From positions 54,067,737-54,131,736 of the forward strand of contig OZ022505.1 of assembly GCA_963989385.1 (NCBI GenBank): 64,000 bases of DNA, read 5' to 3'. The translations under genes and the position numbers were made by a program. Shown piece after piece: positions 21,829 through 35,533 of the stretch; positions within the stretch are counted from its first letter, which is position 1, and every line of letters begins with the position of its first letter. Below the pieces are notes generated by a model. It worked only from the letters and a program-made list of their open reading frames with translations, searched no databases and had not been told where the DNA came from. The DNA is from Ctena decussata. Taxonomy: Eukaryota > Mollusca > Bivalvia > Lucinida > Lucinidae.

Positions 21829-24800
21829 AACAAAGTGCCGATTTTTAACATTTATAAAGTTTACATATTGGAAAACGCAAGTTCCATTCAGACAGATTTT
21901 CTAGTTCTGTTCATTTATTTATTTTTTCTGGCTCGAGACCACGACCAATTTTTAAAGATAGTCCATACTTTATAGTTTTTTTTCATCCGTCTATGAAACT
22001 TTTTCACAACATTCCTAACAGCTGATGCTCTCCTTTCTTCAATGATGTGAGACATGACAGACTAGCATCGACGTTATTGCGACGTCACTGCGACGTCATG
22101 TGTCCGCTGGGTAAGGACACCTATATGAACCTATATAAAGAGTGTGATTCTGTTCCTCCAGTTACCCCTTGTGATAGGATTCTGAACTAATTATATTACA
22201 TTTTCAAGAAGCTTATACAAGACTCTTTTCAGTTTGCCGTAACAACCAGAATATTCATTCCTACCCAGCGGGCACATGACGTCGAAATGACGTCATAATG
22301 ACGCCGATGCGACGTCACAACGTCTTATCGACGTCAGTACGACGTCGTTTCAACGTCATGTGCCTGCTGGGTAGTGGCAATCTTGGAGACCAGTTAACCA
22401 GGGAACTATTTGCGTGCAGTAAATCTTGAAGGTGTTCACCACCAATCGAGGAAACAACGTTGGAATGATTCGCATTTCAGAACGGAAAGCTCATACTACC
22501 CAGCAGGAACATGACGTCATGATTCCGTCGCATTGACGTTGCCAAAACCTGATGACGTCACACCGACGTTATTATGAGGTCATGTGACGCTCGGAAAATC
22601 TTTATTGCCCAGCAGGCACATGACGTCTAAATGACGTCGTATTGACGTCTGGATGACGTCGTATTGGCGGCAATGCGGCATGGGTGTCTTGTAATGATGT
22701 TCAAACAAGTCGCATTGTTTTGATATACTACCCTCTGTAGTGGGACACCTTAAAATTATTGTAATTATTCTAAAATTTGTACAGGTACTATCCGACAAGT
22801 CTGGACACACGTGTTTTGTGTATGACATCATCTGGTAGATGGTGAACAAAGCTTGGCAGTCTAGCTAGAGAGAATAGCTGAAAAAATACGAGTTTTCGCG
22901 TGATAAATGCAACATTTCGGTGCGAAAAATTCCCACTGTTTGCAACAAGGTAGCTTTACACTAAATATTTATAAGGTGCGGGTCCGCCCCTTTGGGGGAG
23001 AAGGTTAGGTCCAGAGGAAAATTCATATGGAGCTTGTCATTGGTCAGATGGATTAAATTTATACTAAGGTTAGAAAAAAGGAGTCAAAATAAAATATTTT
23101 GAAGGGGTTTATAAATTTTTCCATTCATCCATGAGATATTTGTGGTTATTTTAGTGTGGGACCCCCTCCACAGAAAATATCAGATTTTTTTTACTGCGAA
23201 TCTGTTGGTAAACAAACACATGACAGAATCATGGCTTCCGGAGCAGGGAAGCATGTCTTCTTTTTCCACTGAAATTTAAAGTCCTAGAGTGGACTATATA
23301 AACAAAAGAGGTTTGGAAAAAAATGTATGTGTAGTTTATCAAGCAGGCCTTGAACTGTATGTAAAATATTTAGTGGTAAGCCACCACAAGGACTGTATGG
23401 ACAATGGGAGATAACTCTATATCATAAATCATGGATAACGTGGAGCTCAGTAATACATTTTATGAAAACTATCTTCCCGGTAGGCACATGACATGGTGAC
23501 GTCACATCGACGTCAGTACGGCGTCATTAGGATGCCATGTGCCAGTTGTTTTTTGCCTTGTCAAGGCTGATGCAAATTTCTGCTGGCTTTATATAGTGTT
23601 GTTAGCCAAAGTGTTGCTTACTACGCGAAAAAAACAAATTCCTTTTTTTCTAATTTTCATGCGCATTCTTTAAGAGCCACACCCTCGGAAAAGGGCCTCA
23701 TGCGACGAGAAGAATCAGCCCAGACTGTGGTAACAATTACGCGTTCACTACATGCATAAACAATCTTGAGCATCATACACTGGAGCACCGTAAAGTGTGC
23801 GAAAAGAAATGACACTAATCGGACTGCTTTTCGCTTTAACCAATATGGTATGAAACACTTTTTTCCTTGCGCATACCTCGTGTCGTGATAAAACCAGTCT
23901 TATGTCATACGCAAAGCAGCGTGTCCAGAGACTAGACATGCACAATCAGAACAGGGTAGACTACACATGATCATAGACATATCTTAGTATCTCCTGATTG
24001 CGTTTACGTACATATTTCGCTGTAAACATTATTGGCTGAAACACATTTTTCCTTGCGCGGACCATTTGATTCGTGTCGTGATAAAATCAGACTTATGGTA
24101 TATGCAAAACATCTATGTCCGGACCAGACTGTGCACTAGCACAATCAGGACAAGTCAGGCGCAATAAGTATTCCTTCTGGGAATCAAACGGTGAACTGCG
24201 CGAACTCTTACAGACTACGCAGTTGCATAAACTTCTCTTGGTACCCACTGTTTGCGTATAGTGTCAAACATATTTGCCCGGACAAGGTTCATAACGTTCG
24301 ACACAAGAGATGAACATAAAATGCACGTGCAAATGATGTAACCTATGAGCTGCAAGATTATTGAAAATTTACCGCAGTGATCCTAAACTTTTGGATAGAT
24401 GTATCTGAGAAACAACTTCAGACTCAGATCAAGATGTGCAATGCGTCATATCCTATCAGTATTTTTGACACATTGTCAGCTAATATAAGCATCTGTTCAA
24501 ATTTTAGAATAATTACACAAATTTTATGGTGTCACAAATAGGAAGGGTAAATTAAAACGATGCAAATTGTTTGAACATCATTACAAGACACCCAGCAGGA
24601 GCATGACGTCACAATGACGTCGAATGGCGTCGATGCGACGTCGCCATGGCACACCGACGTCAATACGAGGTCATTCCGACGTCATGTGCCTGCTGGGCAG
24701 TAAAGTATTTCCCAGCTGGCACATGACGTCGGAATTACGTTGATGCGGCGTTATCAGGTTGCGTCGACGCCGACACGACGTCATTCCGACGTCATGTGTC

Positions 24801-25821
24801 TGCTGGGCAGGGAAGTATTTCCCAGCGGGCACATGACGTCGGAATAACGTTGATGCGGCGTCATCAGGTTGCGTCGAGGTCAATGCGACGTCATGATGAC
24901 GTCGTCAATGTGACGTCATCATGACGTCGTGTGCCTGCTGGGTAGTATGTATCAATGTGAAGATCCGATCCGTCTCTTAGGGCTTTCTATTTAATAGATA
25001 AATGTTTATCTGAATCATAAAAAAGCCATGGAATTTGAATGTCCACAGTCACAACTAAGTTTTCTAGGTCCACGTTTCATTTGCGTCGAGTTTCAGACGA
25101 AGGAAAAACTTCAATAGGTGAAAGAAATGATGCCAAAATCTGTACATATTGCAAAACTTGATAAATTCTGCATTTCGACCATACACAACTATAATTGACG
25201 AGTACAAATGTCATAACTGCCTTTTTATTTATTTATTTATTTTATTTGTTTTAACTATTGCAGAACTTTAATGTACAGAAACAAAGATGTCTCTGCGTGT
25301 TTGTTTTACTACCCAAATATAAGTATGTGCTACATAGAAATTTTTGCATTCCTTTATTATCCTAACGGGTCACCAGGGTTCAGCTCCCATAATGTGCAGC
25401 TACTATGATGCCTGTGTGGGTTTCATCTGTTTGTGCGACTCCACTTTGGTCGAATGCGCTTAAACAGGCGCACATTCTGCTACCTTGTACCCATGCCCTG
25501 TGCTTGCACAGACCGCAGTAAACCGTATCCAGGAGGCAGTAGGCAGGCAGCAACACTCACTGGACAGTAAATAGTATACAGAAAAACGCGAACAGTATGC
25601 ACTTTTTTCAGCTTGCTCCAAAACGAAGAGTGAGTAGACAGTGCCCAGTAGACGGTAAACGGTAGAATATATCAAAGGTCTTTAACGTTGGCAGAAACCT
25701 ATTTTCCTTCGCACAGCTTAGAAATACATGTATAATCATAGTAGAGTTTAAAAAAAAAAAAAAAAAACTATCAAAGAAAAAGAAATAAAACTAGAAAAAA
25801 AATAAACAAAAGCAGTTAAAA
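21711..25821 (-). repeat. 5S array unit 6 (4111 bp)
   Basis: Same layout. It introduces ATATTCATTCC in place of ATATTTATTCC just left of mini-element epsilon (near 22254), a change shared by all units to its right, and GACGCCGATG inside epsilon (near 22301), shared only with units 7 and 8. Confidence 0.95.
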
Positions 25822-25939
25822 GTCTACAGCACCCGGTATTCCCAGGCGGTCACCCATCCAAGTACTAACCGGGCTCGACGTTGCTTAACTTCGGTGATCG
25901 GACGAGAACCGGTGTTTTCAACGTGATATGGCCGTAGAC
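25822..25939 (-). rRNA. 5S rRNA: 5S ribosomal RNA, array copy 7
   Basis: Identical to the array consensus over 118 nt. TTTT follows the 3' end and the TATA-like box is at 25962-25969. Confidence 0.98.
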
Positions 25940-28900
25940 AACAAAGTGCCGATTTTTAACATTTATAAAGTTTACATATTGGAAAACGCAAGTTCCATTC
26001 CAGACAGATTTTCTAGTTCTGTTCATTTATTTATTTTTTCTGGCTCGAGACCACGACCAATTTTTAAAGATAGTCCATACTTTATAGTTTTTTTTTCATC
26101 CGTCTATGAAACTTTTTCACAACATTCCTAACAGCTGATGCTCTCCTTTCTTCAATGATGTGAGACATGACAGACTAGCATCGACGTTATTGCGACGTCA
26201 CTGCGACGTCATGTGTCCGCTGGGTAAGGACACCTATATGAACCTATATAAAGAGTGTGATTCTGTTCCTCCAGTTACCCCTTGTGATAGGATTCTGAAC
26301 TAATTATATTACATTTTCAAGAAGCTACTCTTTTCAGTTTGCCGTAACAACCAGAATATTCATTCCTACCCAGCGGGCACATGACGTCGAAATGACGTCA
26401 TAATGACGCCGATGCGACGTCACAACGTCTTATCGACGTCAGTACGACGTCGTTTCAACGTCATGTGCCTGCTGGGTAGTGGCAATCTTGGAGACCAGTT
26501 AACCAGGGAACTATTTGCGTGCAGTAAATCTTGAAGGTGTTCACCACCAATCGAGGAAACAACGTTGGAATGATTCGCATTTCAGAACGGAAAGCTCATA
26601 CTACCCAGCAGGAACATGACGTCATGATTCCGTCGCATTGACGTTGCCAAAACCTGATGACGTCACACCGACGTTATTATGAGGTCATGTGACGCTCGGA
26701 AAATCTTTATTGCCCAGCAGGCACATGATGTCTAAATGACGTCGTATTGACGTCTGGATGACGTCGTATTGGCGGCAATGCGGCATGGGTGTCTTGTAAT
26801 GATGTTCAAACAAGTCGCATTGTTTTGATATACTACCCTCTGTAGTGGGACACCTTAAAATTATTGTAATTATTCTAAAATTTGTACAGGTACTATCCGA
26901 CAAGTCTGGACACACGTGTTTTGTGTATGACATCATCTGGTAGATGGTGAACAAAGCTTGGCAGTCTAGCTAGAGAGAATAGCTGAAAAAATACGAGTTT
27001 TCGCGTGATAAATGCAACATTTCGGTGCGAAAAATTCCCACTGTTTGCAACAAGGTAGCTTTACACTAAATATTTATAAGGTGCGGGTCCGCCCCTTTGG
27101 GGGAGAAGGTTAGGTCCAGAGGAAAATTCATATGGAGCTTGTCATTGGTCTGATGGATTAAATTTATACTAAGGTTAGAAAAAAGGAGTCAAAATAAAAT
27201 ATTTGGAAGGGGTTTATAAATTTTTCCATTCATCCATGAGATATTTGTGGTTATTTTAGTGTGGGACCCCCTCCACAGAAAATATCAGATTTTTTTTACT
27301 GCGAATCTGTTGGTAAACAAACACATGACAGAATCATGGCTTCCGGAGCAGGGAAGCATGTCTTCTTTTTCCACTGAAATTTAAAGTCCTAGAGTGGACT
27401 ATATAAACAAAAGAGGTTTGGAAAAAAAATGTATGTGTAGTTTATCAAGCAGGCCTTGAACTGTATGTAAAATATTTAGTGGTAAGCCACCACAAGGACT
27501 GTATGGACAATGGGAGATAACTCTATATCATAAATCATGGATAACGTGGAGCTCAGTAATACATTTTATGAGAACTATCTTCCCGGTAGGCACATGACAT
27601 GGTGACGTCACATCGACGTCAGTACGGCGTCATTAGGATGCCATGTGCCAGTTGTTTTTTGCCTTGTCAAGGCTGATGCAAATTTCTGCTGGCTTTATAT
27701 AGTGTTGTTAGCCAAAGTGTTGCTTACTACGCGAAGAAAACAAATTCCTTTTTTTCTAATATTCATGCGCATTCTTTAAGAGCCACACCCTCGTAAAAGG
27801 GCCTCATGCGACGAGAAGAATCAGCCCAGTCTGTGGTAACAATTACGCGTTCACTACATGCATAAACAATCTTGAGCATCATACACTGGAGCACCGTAAA
27901 GTGTGCGAAAAGAAATGACACTAATCGGACTGCTTTTCGCTTTTACCAATATAGTATGAAACACTTTTTTCCTTGCGCATACCTCGTGTCGTGATAAAAC
28001 CAGTCTTATGTCATACGCAAAGCAGCGTGTCCAGAGACTAGACATGCACAATCAGAACAGGGTAGACTACACATGATCATAGACATATCTTAGTATCTCC
28101 TGATTGCGTTTACGTACATATTTCGCTGTAAACATTATTGGCTGAAACACATTTTTCCTTGCGCGGACCATTTGATTCGTGTCGTGATAAAATCAGACTT
28201 ATGGTATATGCAAAACATCTATGTCCGGACCAGACTGTGCACTAGCACAATCAGGACAAGTCAGGCGCAATAAGTATTCCTTCTGGGAATCAAACGGTGA
28301 ACTGCGCGAACTCTTACAGACTACGCAGTTGCATAGACTTCTCTTGGTACCCACTGTTTGCGTATAGTGTCAAACATATTTGCCCGGACAAGGCTCATAA
28401 CGTTCGACACAAGAGATGAACATAAAATGCACGTGCAAATGATGTAACCTATGAGCTGCAAGATTATTAAAAATTTACCGCAGTGATCCTAAACTTTTGG
28501 ATAGATGTATCTGAGAAACAACTTCAGACTCAGATCAAGATGTGCAATGCGTCATATCCTATCAGTATTTTTGACACATTGTCAGCTAATATAAGCATCT
28601 GTTCAAATTTTAGAATAATTACACAAATTTTATGGTGTCACAAATAGGAAGGGTAAATTAAAACGATGCAAATTGTTTGAACATCATTACAAGACACCCA
28701 GCAGGAGCATGACGTCACAATGACGTCGAAATGGCGTCGATGCGACGTCGCCATGGCACACCGACGTCAATACGAGGTCATTCCGACGTCATGTGCCTGC
28801 TGGGCAGTAAAGTATTTCCCAGCTGGCACATGACGTCGGAATTACGTTGATGCGGCGTTATCAGGTTGCGTCGACGCCGACACGACGTCATTCCGACGTC

Positions 28901-29928
28901 ATGTGTCTGCTGGGCAGGGAAGTATTTCCCAGCGGGCACATGACGTCGGAATAACGTTGATGCGGCGTCATCAGGTTGCGTCGAGGTCAATGCGACGTCA
29001 TGATGACGTCGTCAATGTGACGTCATCATGACGTCGTGTGCCTGCTGGGTAGTATGTATCAATGTGAAGATCCGATCCGTCTCTTAGGGCTTTCTATTTA
29101 ATAGATAAATGTTTATCTGAATCATAAAAAAGCCATGGAATTTGAATGTCCACAGTCACAACTAAGTTTTCTAGGTCCACGTTTCATTTGCGTCGAGTTT
29201 CAGACGAAGGAAAAACTTCAATAGGTGAAAGAAATGATGCCAAAATCTGTACATATTGCAAAACTTGATAAATTCTGCATTTCGACCATACACAACTATA
29301 ATTGACGAGTACAAATGTCATAACTGCCTTTTTATTTATTTATTTATTTTATTTGTTTTAACTATTGCAGAACTTTAATGTACAGAAACAAAGATGTCTC
29401 TGCGTGTTTGTTTTACTACCCAAATATAAGTATGTGCTACATAGAAATTTTTGCATTCCTTTATTATCCTAACGGGTCACCAGGGTTCAGCTCCCATAAT
29501 GTGCAGCTACTATGATGCCTGTGTGGGTTTCATCTGTTTGTGCGACTCCACTTTGGTCGAATGCGCTTAAACAGGCGCACATTCTGCTACCTTGTACCCA
29601 TGCCCTGTGCTTGCACAGACCGCAGTAAACCGTATCCAGGAGGCAGTAGGCAGGCAGCAACACTCACTGGACAGTAAATAGTATACAGAAAAACGCGAAC
29701 AGTATGCACTTTTTTCAGCTTGCTCCAAAACGAAGAGTGAGTAGACAGTGCCCAGTAGACGGTAAACGGTAGAATATATCAAAGGTCTTTAACGTTGGCA
29801 GAAACCTATTTTCCTTCGCACAGCTTAGAAATACATGTATAATCATAGTAGAGTTTAAAAAAAAAAAAAAAAAACTATCAAAGAAAAAGAAATAAAACTA
29901 GAAAAAAAATAAACAAAAGCAGTTAAAA
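25822..29928 (-). repeat. 5S array unit 7 (4107 bp)
   Basis: Same layout. A private 8-bp deletion near 26325 joins AAGCT to ACTCTTTTC (TATACAAG lost). It is otherwise close to units 6 and 8. Confidence 0.95.
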
Positions 29929-30046
29929 GTCTACAGCACCCGGTATTCCCAGGCGGTCACCCATCCAAGTACTAACCGGGCTCGACGTTGCTTAACTTCG
30001 GTGATCGGACGAGAACCGGTGTTTTCAACGTGATATGGCCGTAGAC
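29929..30046 (-). rRNA. 5S rRNA: 5S ribosomal RNA, array copy 8
   Basis: Identical to the array consensus over 118 nt with intact flanking signals. It is the last copy before the region interrupted by transposons. The nearest insertion begins about 1.5 kb to the right, upstream in its transcription sense, so its promoter is untouched. Confidence 0.98.
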
Positions 30047-31591
30047 AACAAAGTGCCGATTTTTAACATTTATAAAGTTTACATATTGGAAAACGCAAGT
30101 TCCATTCAGACAGATTTTCTAGTTCTGTTCATTTATTCATTTTTTCTGGCTCGAGACCACGACCAATTTTTAAAGATAGTCCATACTTTATAGTTTTTTT
30201 TTCATCCGTCTATGAAACTTTTTCACAACATTCCTAACAGCTGATGCTCTCCTTTCTTCAATGATGTGAGACATGACAGACTAGCATCGACGTTATTGCG
30301 ACGTCACTGCGACGTCATGTGTCCGCTGGGTAAGGACACCTATATGAACCTATATAAAGAGTGTGATTCTGTTCCTCCAGTTACCCCTTGTGATAGGATT
30401 CTGAACTAATTATATTACATTTTCAAGAAGCTTATACAAGACTCTTTTCAGTTTGCCGTAACAACCAGAATATTCATTCCTACCCAGTGGGCACATGACG
30501 TCGAAATGACGTCATAATGACGCCGATGCGACGTCACAACGTCTTATCGACGTCAGTACGACGTCGTTTCAACGTCATGTGCCTGCTGGGTAGTGGCAAT
30601 CTTGGAGACCAGTTAACCAGGGAACTATTTGCGTGCAGTAAATCTTGATGGTGTTCACCACCAATCGAGGAAACAACGTTGGAATGATTCGCATTTCAGA
30701 ACGGAAAGCTCATACTACCCAGCAGGAACATGACGTCATGATTCCGTCGCATTGACGTTGCCAAAACCTGATGACGTCACACCGACGTTATTATGAGGTC
30801 ATGTGACGCTCGGAAAATCTTTATTGCCCAGCAGGCACATGACGTCTAAATGACGTCGTATTGACGTCTAGATGACGTCGTATTGGCGGCAATGCGGCAT
30901 GGGTGTCTTGTAATGATGTTCAAACAAGTCGCATTGTTTTGATATACTACCCTCTGTAGTGGGACACCTTAAAATTATTGTAATTATTCTAAAATTTGTA
31001 CAGGTACTATCCGACAAGTCTGGACACACGTGTTTTGTGTATGACATCATCTGGTAGATGGTGAACAAAGCTTGGCAGTCTAGCTAGAGAGAATAGCTGA
31101 AAAAATACGAGTTTTCGCGTGATAAATGCAACATTTCGGTGCGAAAAATTCCCACTGTTTGCAACAAGGTAGCTTTACACTAAATATTTATAAGGTGCGG
31201 GTCCGCCCCTTTGGGGGAGAAGGTTAGGTCCAGAGGAAAATTCATATGGAGCTTGTCATTGGTCAGATGGATTAAATTTATACTAAGGTTAGAAAAAGGG
31301 AGTCAAAATAAAATATTTGGAAGGGGTTTATAAATTTTTCCATTCATCCATGAGATATTTGTGGTTATTTTAGTGTGGGACCCCCTCCACAGAAAATATC
31401 AGATTTTTTTTACTGCGAATCTGTTGGTAAACAAACACATGACAGAATCATGGCTTCCGGACCAGGGAAGCATGTCTTCTTTTTCCACTGAAATTTAAAG
31501 TCCTAGAGTGGACTATATAAACAAAAGAGGTTTGGAAAAAAATGTATGTGTAGTTTATCAAGCAGGCCTTGAACTGTATGTAAAATATTTA

Positions 31592-32238
31592 GGCATCAGG
31601 GGACAGTTTCGTATTGGCAGTGGTCAGAAAAATCATACTTTTAGATAGAGGGTTAAAAACAGCATGGTTGCTCCAATTAAATGAGGTATTTGAATGTTTC
31701 TTTAATTTGTAAGCTGGTAGGAAGGTTAGTTATGTCAGCTGGAGAAGGATACGAAACTTTCTGATAGCTCCCATGGTCAGGGGAATCTCCAAATTGAAGA
31801 GCGGCTTGTCATTGTCACAATAGACGACTTCCTGTTGAAAACAGGCCTGCTTTTCTTTGTGAAATATTGAAAAACCTCCATGGTTGTTACCCCATTTGAG
31901 AACTGTTTTTCTGTAGGTATGTGTTTGAAGAACAAAAGGGGATATATGCCAACTGGCAGTGTCTTGCAGGTATTTCTCCAGAATGTGATGTGCTCCTGGT
32001 CAGAAGAGCACTTTTTAGCACTAGAAATAGGGTGGGTGGGGTAATGTAAACATTGCAAAGACAGTTCCTGAGCATGCTGATGCACATGTTTTATGCTTCA
32101 TTTAGTTTTTATATACAGTGGAAACATATTCAACAAGTGAAATCTTGGCTTGGAGTGCATTTTATATGTCTTAGAGTCGCTCAAAAATTGTTTGCGGCAA
32201 GGGACAAGAAATGGCAGATTTTACTGTCCCCTGAGACC
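31592..32238 (+). mobile_element. 647-bp TIR element, left copy
   Basis: Inverted termini AGGCATCAGGGGACAGT (31591-31607) and ACTGTCCCCTGAGACCT (32223-32239) match at 15 of 17 positions when one is reverse-complemented. This copy has TTA on its left (in ATTTA) and TTA on its right, so by itself it already looks like a TSD-flanked insertion. Small ORFs inside (up to 102 codons, minus strand) show no recognisable domain. Non-autonomous. Confidence 0.65.
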
Positions 32239-34581
32239 TTAAGAAAGATATGAGTAAATTTCAATTTCCTAAAAGCAGGCAATTTCATGTAAATTTTAGT
32301 AGGCTTATATGCTGCGATAGAAAATAACTCATATAGTGGACAGCGTGTAAGCTTGCGAAGGAAATAGAGCTTGGTATTTGTGCACGGGGTGCCGCGGACA
32401 GATTTTCTGTCCATATTCAGTTTTCTGTATAGTACCATAGCAGAAAGCAGATTTAACTGAAATTTTGCCTAGTAAGTTGTATTTCTCACTTGTTTTCCAC
32501 CAAGCATAGTTTATATTGACAGTTGCTTTTAAATATGGGTCCAGAAATCTTAATATTTGGTGATTTTACTTAAAATGTTAACAAAGATACTTGCATATAT
32601 CCAAAGAAAAGTAGGTAATTCACAATATTACAACATTTTCAGCTTAAACATAATGGCTGAAACATTCTAATACAATATGGCAAGTTCAACAGATGCAGAT
32701 AAATACAGATTTAAAAATCAGTTTAAAAAGTATGGCTAATCTGAGGGTATTTATGATATATGGCAGGGGCATAGACATACCCGGTTATGGTGAAATCAGC
32801 ATAATAGTCCCAGGAGGCCACTTATGTTCGAAAGCTCATCGAGCATCGTTTGCTCTGAGACGCCTTCAATTTAATATTGCTTCAGACATGCATGTTTCAC
32901 ATACAGTTGCATTTATTCATATTTTCCAGTTTTAAACCTGCATTTGTTATATTTTTCTACGGTTGAAACGGAGAGACAGAATGTTCCACTATCCGAATAC
33001 TGACCGAAGGCTCGTCTATTGCGTGAAACAGAAATACATTGAAAATTTCTACTTGTTTCTGTAAACTTGCAATAATTTTCGAATTTTCACCATTAGATTG
33101 ATATTTATTAATCCCTATACCCCCCCCCCCCCTTTCCCCCCTTTGTTTTGTCTAAAACCATTATTTTTCTCTTTGTCAGGTCTCACTTTACAAGGGAGAA
33201 CCTCCAGCTAGCTCTCAGTGTTTGTGTACAAGCAGCCTGTAGAATCTGAATGTTCAGCTGACCTGATCCTGGATACAACAGGGAGTGGTGGCTCATTCTA
33301 TGTTTGAAGATTTTAAAGTACCTTGTGGTGAACTGAACTTCAAAAGAGGTTTTGTCCAGCTGAAGAATGTGACTTAATGCTTTTCGAGTAAGCTTTTTGA
33401 TAAAAGATGTTGATTTTTATCATTTCGATAATAATTATTATGTTCTACAAACTCCAAGAACAACAAATGAGCAGTTATGATGTTTGTAGTGCAGAAACAT
33501 ATTTAAACTGTCCAGATTCTGTGTTTGCACCATGGTAATCCACAAAAAGCATAACACTTAACACCTGCAGCTCCAACAAAAAATTCTATGGAACCTTGGG
33601 CTACATGTAACTGTCCTGATTGATTTGGAATGTTATACTGTTTGACAATTAGATGAGAGCTTGTGTTTGCTCTGTGTACCATAGCTACAGCTATATAATG
33701 CCATAATTACCCTTAGTATTGCGACAGAAGTACTTTGAGTTTGAGTGCAGACCCAGATCAGACTGCTTCTGTACAGACTAGTCTAATGTGGGGCTACACT
33801 GTTTTTGTAATGATGCACTTGTCTGACCGGTCGATGAATTTGCTCATTTTTTTGGATAATTACAAGTTTTGGGTGAAAATTTCCCAATGTGTAGGGTACT
33901 GATGGTCAACCTGCTTATTTATAAAGAAATAATTCTAATAGAAGTTGAAAAATAATGTTTTTGTTTCCTTTTCTTTGACTTTTTTCACTTTTAGAAAACC
34001 TGATAAAAGTTCTACCATTATAAATACCCTAACTAGTTGAACATTTAACAGCTATAGCAGTTAGTCTAAACTACTGTAAAGTGCTGATAAGTCAAAAAGT
34101 ATTGCTTGAGTGGCAAACAGTGCAGACCCTGATCAGAGGAGCACTCATACCTGGGTCTGTAGTATTTACTCAGACACTTTTGATCCAGTACTTAGGGTAT
34201 TTATGATGTTTTACATTAGTTGTATGGGAAACATATGAGCATATGGCTGTTTCAGCCATTTTTCTCCCAGAATAAGTCATTTTGAGCCAAATACTTGATG
34301 AAGATGAAAGTGCATGACAAGGTATGTCACATGCATACCATAACATCCAAACAAAGTCACTACAGCAAATTGATAGTAAGATAACAAAGAGAAGAGATAC
34401 ATTCTGGACTTCGCCATTTTCTGCGGCTGGCCGAGGCTTAGGGTGTAAAATTTTAAATTGTTAATATTAGTCACAATTTAGGTTTAAGTCATCATTGTTT
34501 GGTGGGGATTCATTGAGAATACCCTAAATTACTGGGTAAAAGTAAAATAAATGACATTTTGGACACTTCTGAAATCCTTAA
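32239..34581. other. 2.3-kb interior of the composite insertion
   Basis: Not found elsewhere in the window. AT-rich, with a C run (33120-33141) and several ORFs under 85 codons without recognisable domains. Two related words, GTGCAGACCCAGATCAGACT near 33748 and GTGCAGACCCTGATCAGAGG near 34119, suggest remnants of an older dispersed repeat. I cannot tell whether this is captured host DNA or the body of a larger element. Confidence 0.5.
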
Positions 34582-35228
34582 GGCATCAGGGGACAGTTTC
34601 GTATTGGCAGTGGTCAGAAAAATCATACTTTTAGATAGAGGGTTAAAAACAGCATGGTTGCTCCAATTAAATGAGGTATTTGAATGTTTCTTTAATTTGT
34701 AAGCTGGTAGGAAGGTTAGTTATGTCAGCTGGAGAAGGATACGAAACTTTCTGATAGCTCCCATGGTCAGGGGAATCTCCAAATTGAAGAGCGGCTTGTC
34801 ATTGTCACAATAGACGACTTCCTGTTGAAAACAGGCCTGCTTTTCTTTGTGAAATATTGAAAAACCTCCATGGTTGTTACCCCATTTGAGAACTGTTTTT
34901 CTGTAGGTATGTGTTTGAAGAACAAAAGGGGATATATGCCAACTGGCAGTGTCTTGCAGGTATTTCTCCAGAATGTGATGTGCTCCTGGTCAGAAGAGCA
35001 CTTTTTAGCACTAGAAATAGGGTGGGTGGGGTAATGTAAACATTGCAAAGACAGTTCCTGAGCATGCTGATGCACATGTTTTATGCTTCATTTAGTTTTT
35101 ATATACAGTGGAAACATATTCAACAAGTGAAATCTTGGCTTGGAGTGCATTTTATATGTCTTAGAGTCGCTCAAAAATTGTTTGCGGCAAGGGACAAGAA
35201 ATGGCAGATTTTACTGTCCCCTGAGACC
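34582..35228 (+). mobile_element. 647-bp TIR element, right copy
   Basis: Appears identical base for base to 31592-32238, in the same orientation. Left flank CCTTAA, right flank TTAGTGG; the right flank returns to 5S unit sequence. Identity over about 650 bp implies recent duplication or conversion. Confidence 0.65.
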
Positions 35229-35432
35229 TTAGTGGTAAGCCACCACAAGGACTGTATGGACAATGGGAGATAACTCTATATCATAAATCATGGATAACGT
35301 GGAGCTCAGTAATACATTTTATGAAAACTATCTTCCCGGTAGGCACATGACATGGTGACGTCACATCGACGTCAGTACGGCGTCATTAGGATGCCATGTG
35401 CCAGTTGTTTTTTGCCTTGTCAAGGCTGATGC

Positions 35433-35533
35433 TGTTCTGTTCTGTTCTGTTCAATTCTCGTATCGACGTTACCCAAGTGGCTCAACGGTACGTAACCATA
35501 GTTGCACACACCTGGCGCCGGGTGTCCGTCCAA
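35433..35533 (-). mobile_element. 101-bp SINE/LINE 3'-end fragment with 12-bp target duplication
   Basis: The unit word CAAGGCTGATGC occurs on both sides (35421-35432 and 35534-35545) and only once in other units, so it is a 12-bp target-site duplication. The insert begins with (TGTTC)n on the plus strand, which is a simple (GAACA)n 3' tail on the minus strand, as expected for a 5'-truncated SINE or LINE. The body contains AGTGGCTCAACGGTACG, which loosely resembles a tRNA A box on the plus strand, but the tail implies minus orientation, so a tRNA origin is not established. Confidence 0.6.

Larger units (their letters stand above)
31592..35228. mobile_element. Composite insertion: two identical 647-bp elements flanking 2.3 kb
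   Basis: Unit sequence AAATATTTA/GTGGTAAGCC is interrupted here. The insert begins GGCATCAGGGGACAG and ends CTGTCCCCTGAGACC, and TTA stands on both sides, consistent with a 3-bp target duplication. Its first and last 647 bp are a direct repeat (offset 2990 bp) with no difference seen. Each repeat has its own short inverted termini, which favours two copies of a TIR DNA transposon moving as a composite over an LTR element. No TG...CA ends, tRNA primer site or retroelement protein is visible. A 3-bp TTA duplication with GG...CC ends is compatible with PIF/Harbinger, but no transposase is present to confirm a superfamily. Confidence 0.75.

Noticed and set aside
31777..32085. 102-codon minus-strand ORF inside the 647-bp element, present twice
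   Set aside because: Both copies are in the identical direct repeat, so duplication is not independent evidence. No recognisable transposase motif; overlapping ORFs in other frames are of similar length.
31592..35228. LTR retrotransposon with 650-bp LTRs
   Set aside because: No TG...CA termini, no tRNA-like primer site after the left repeat, no polypurine tract before the right one, no gag/pol, and only TTA as target duplication. Each repeat has its own inverted termini.
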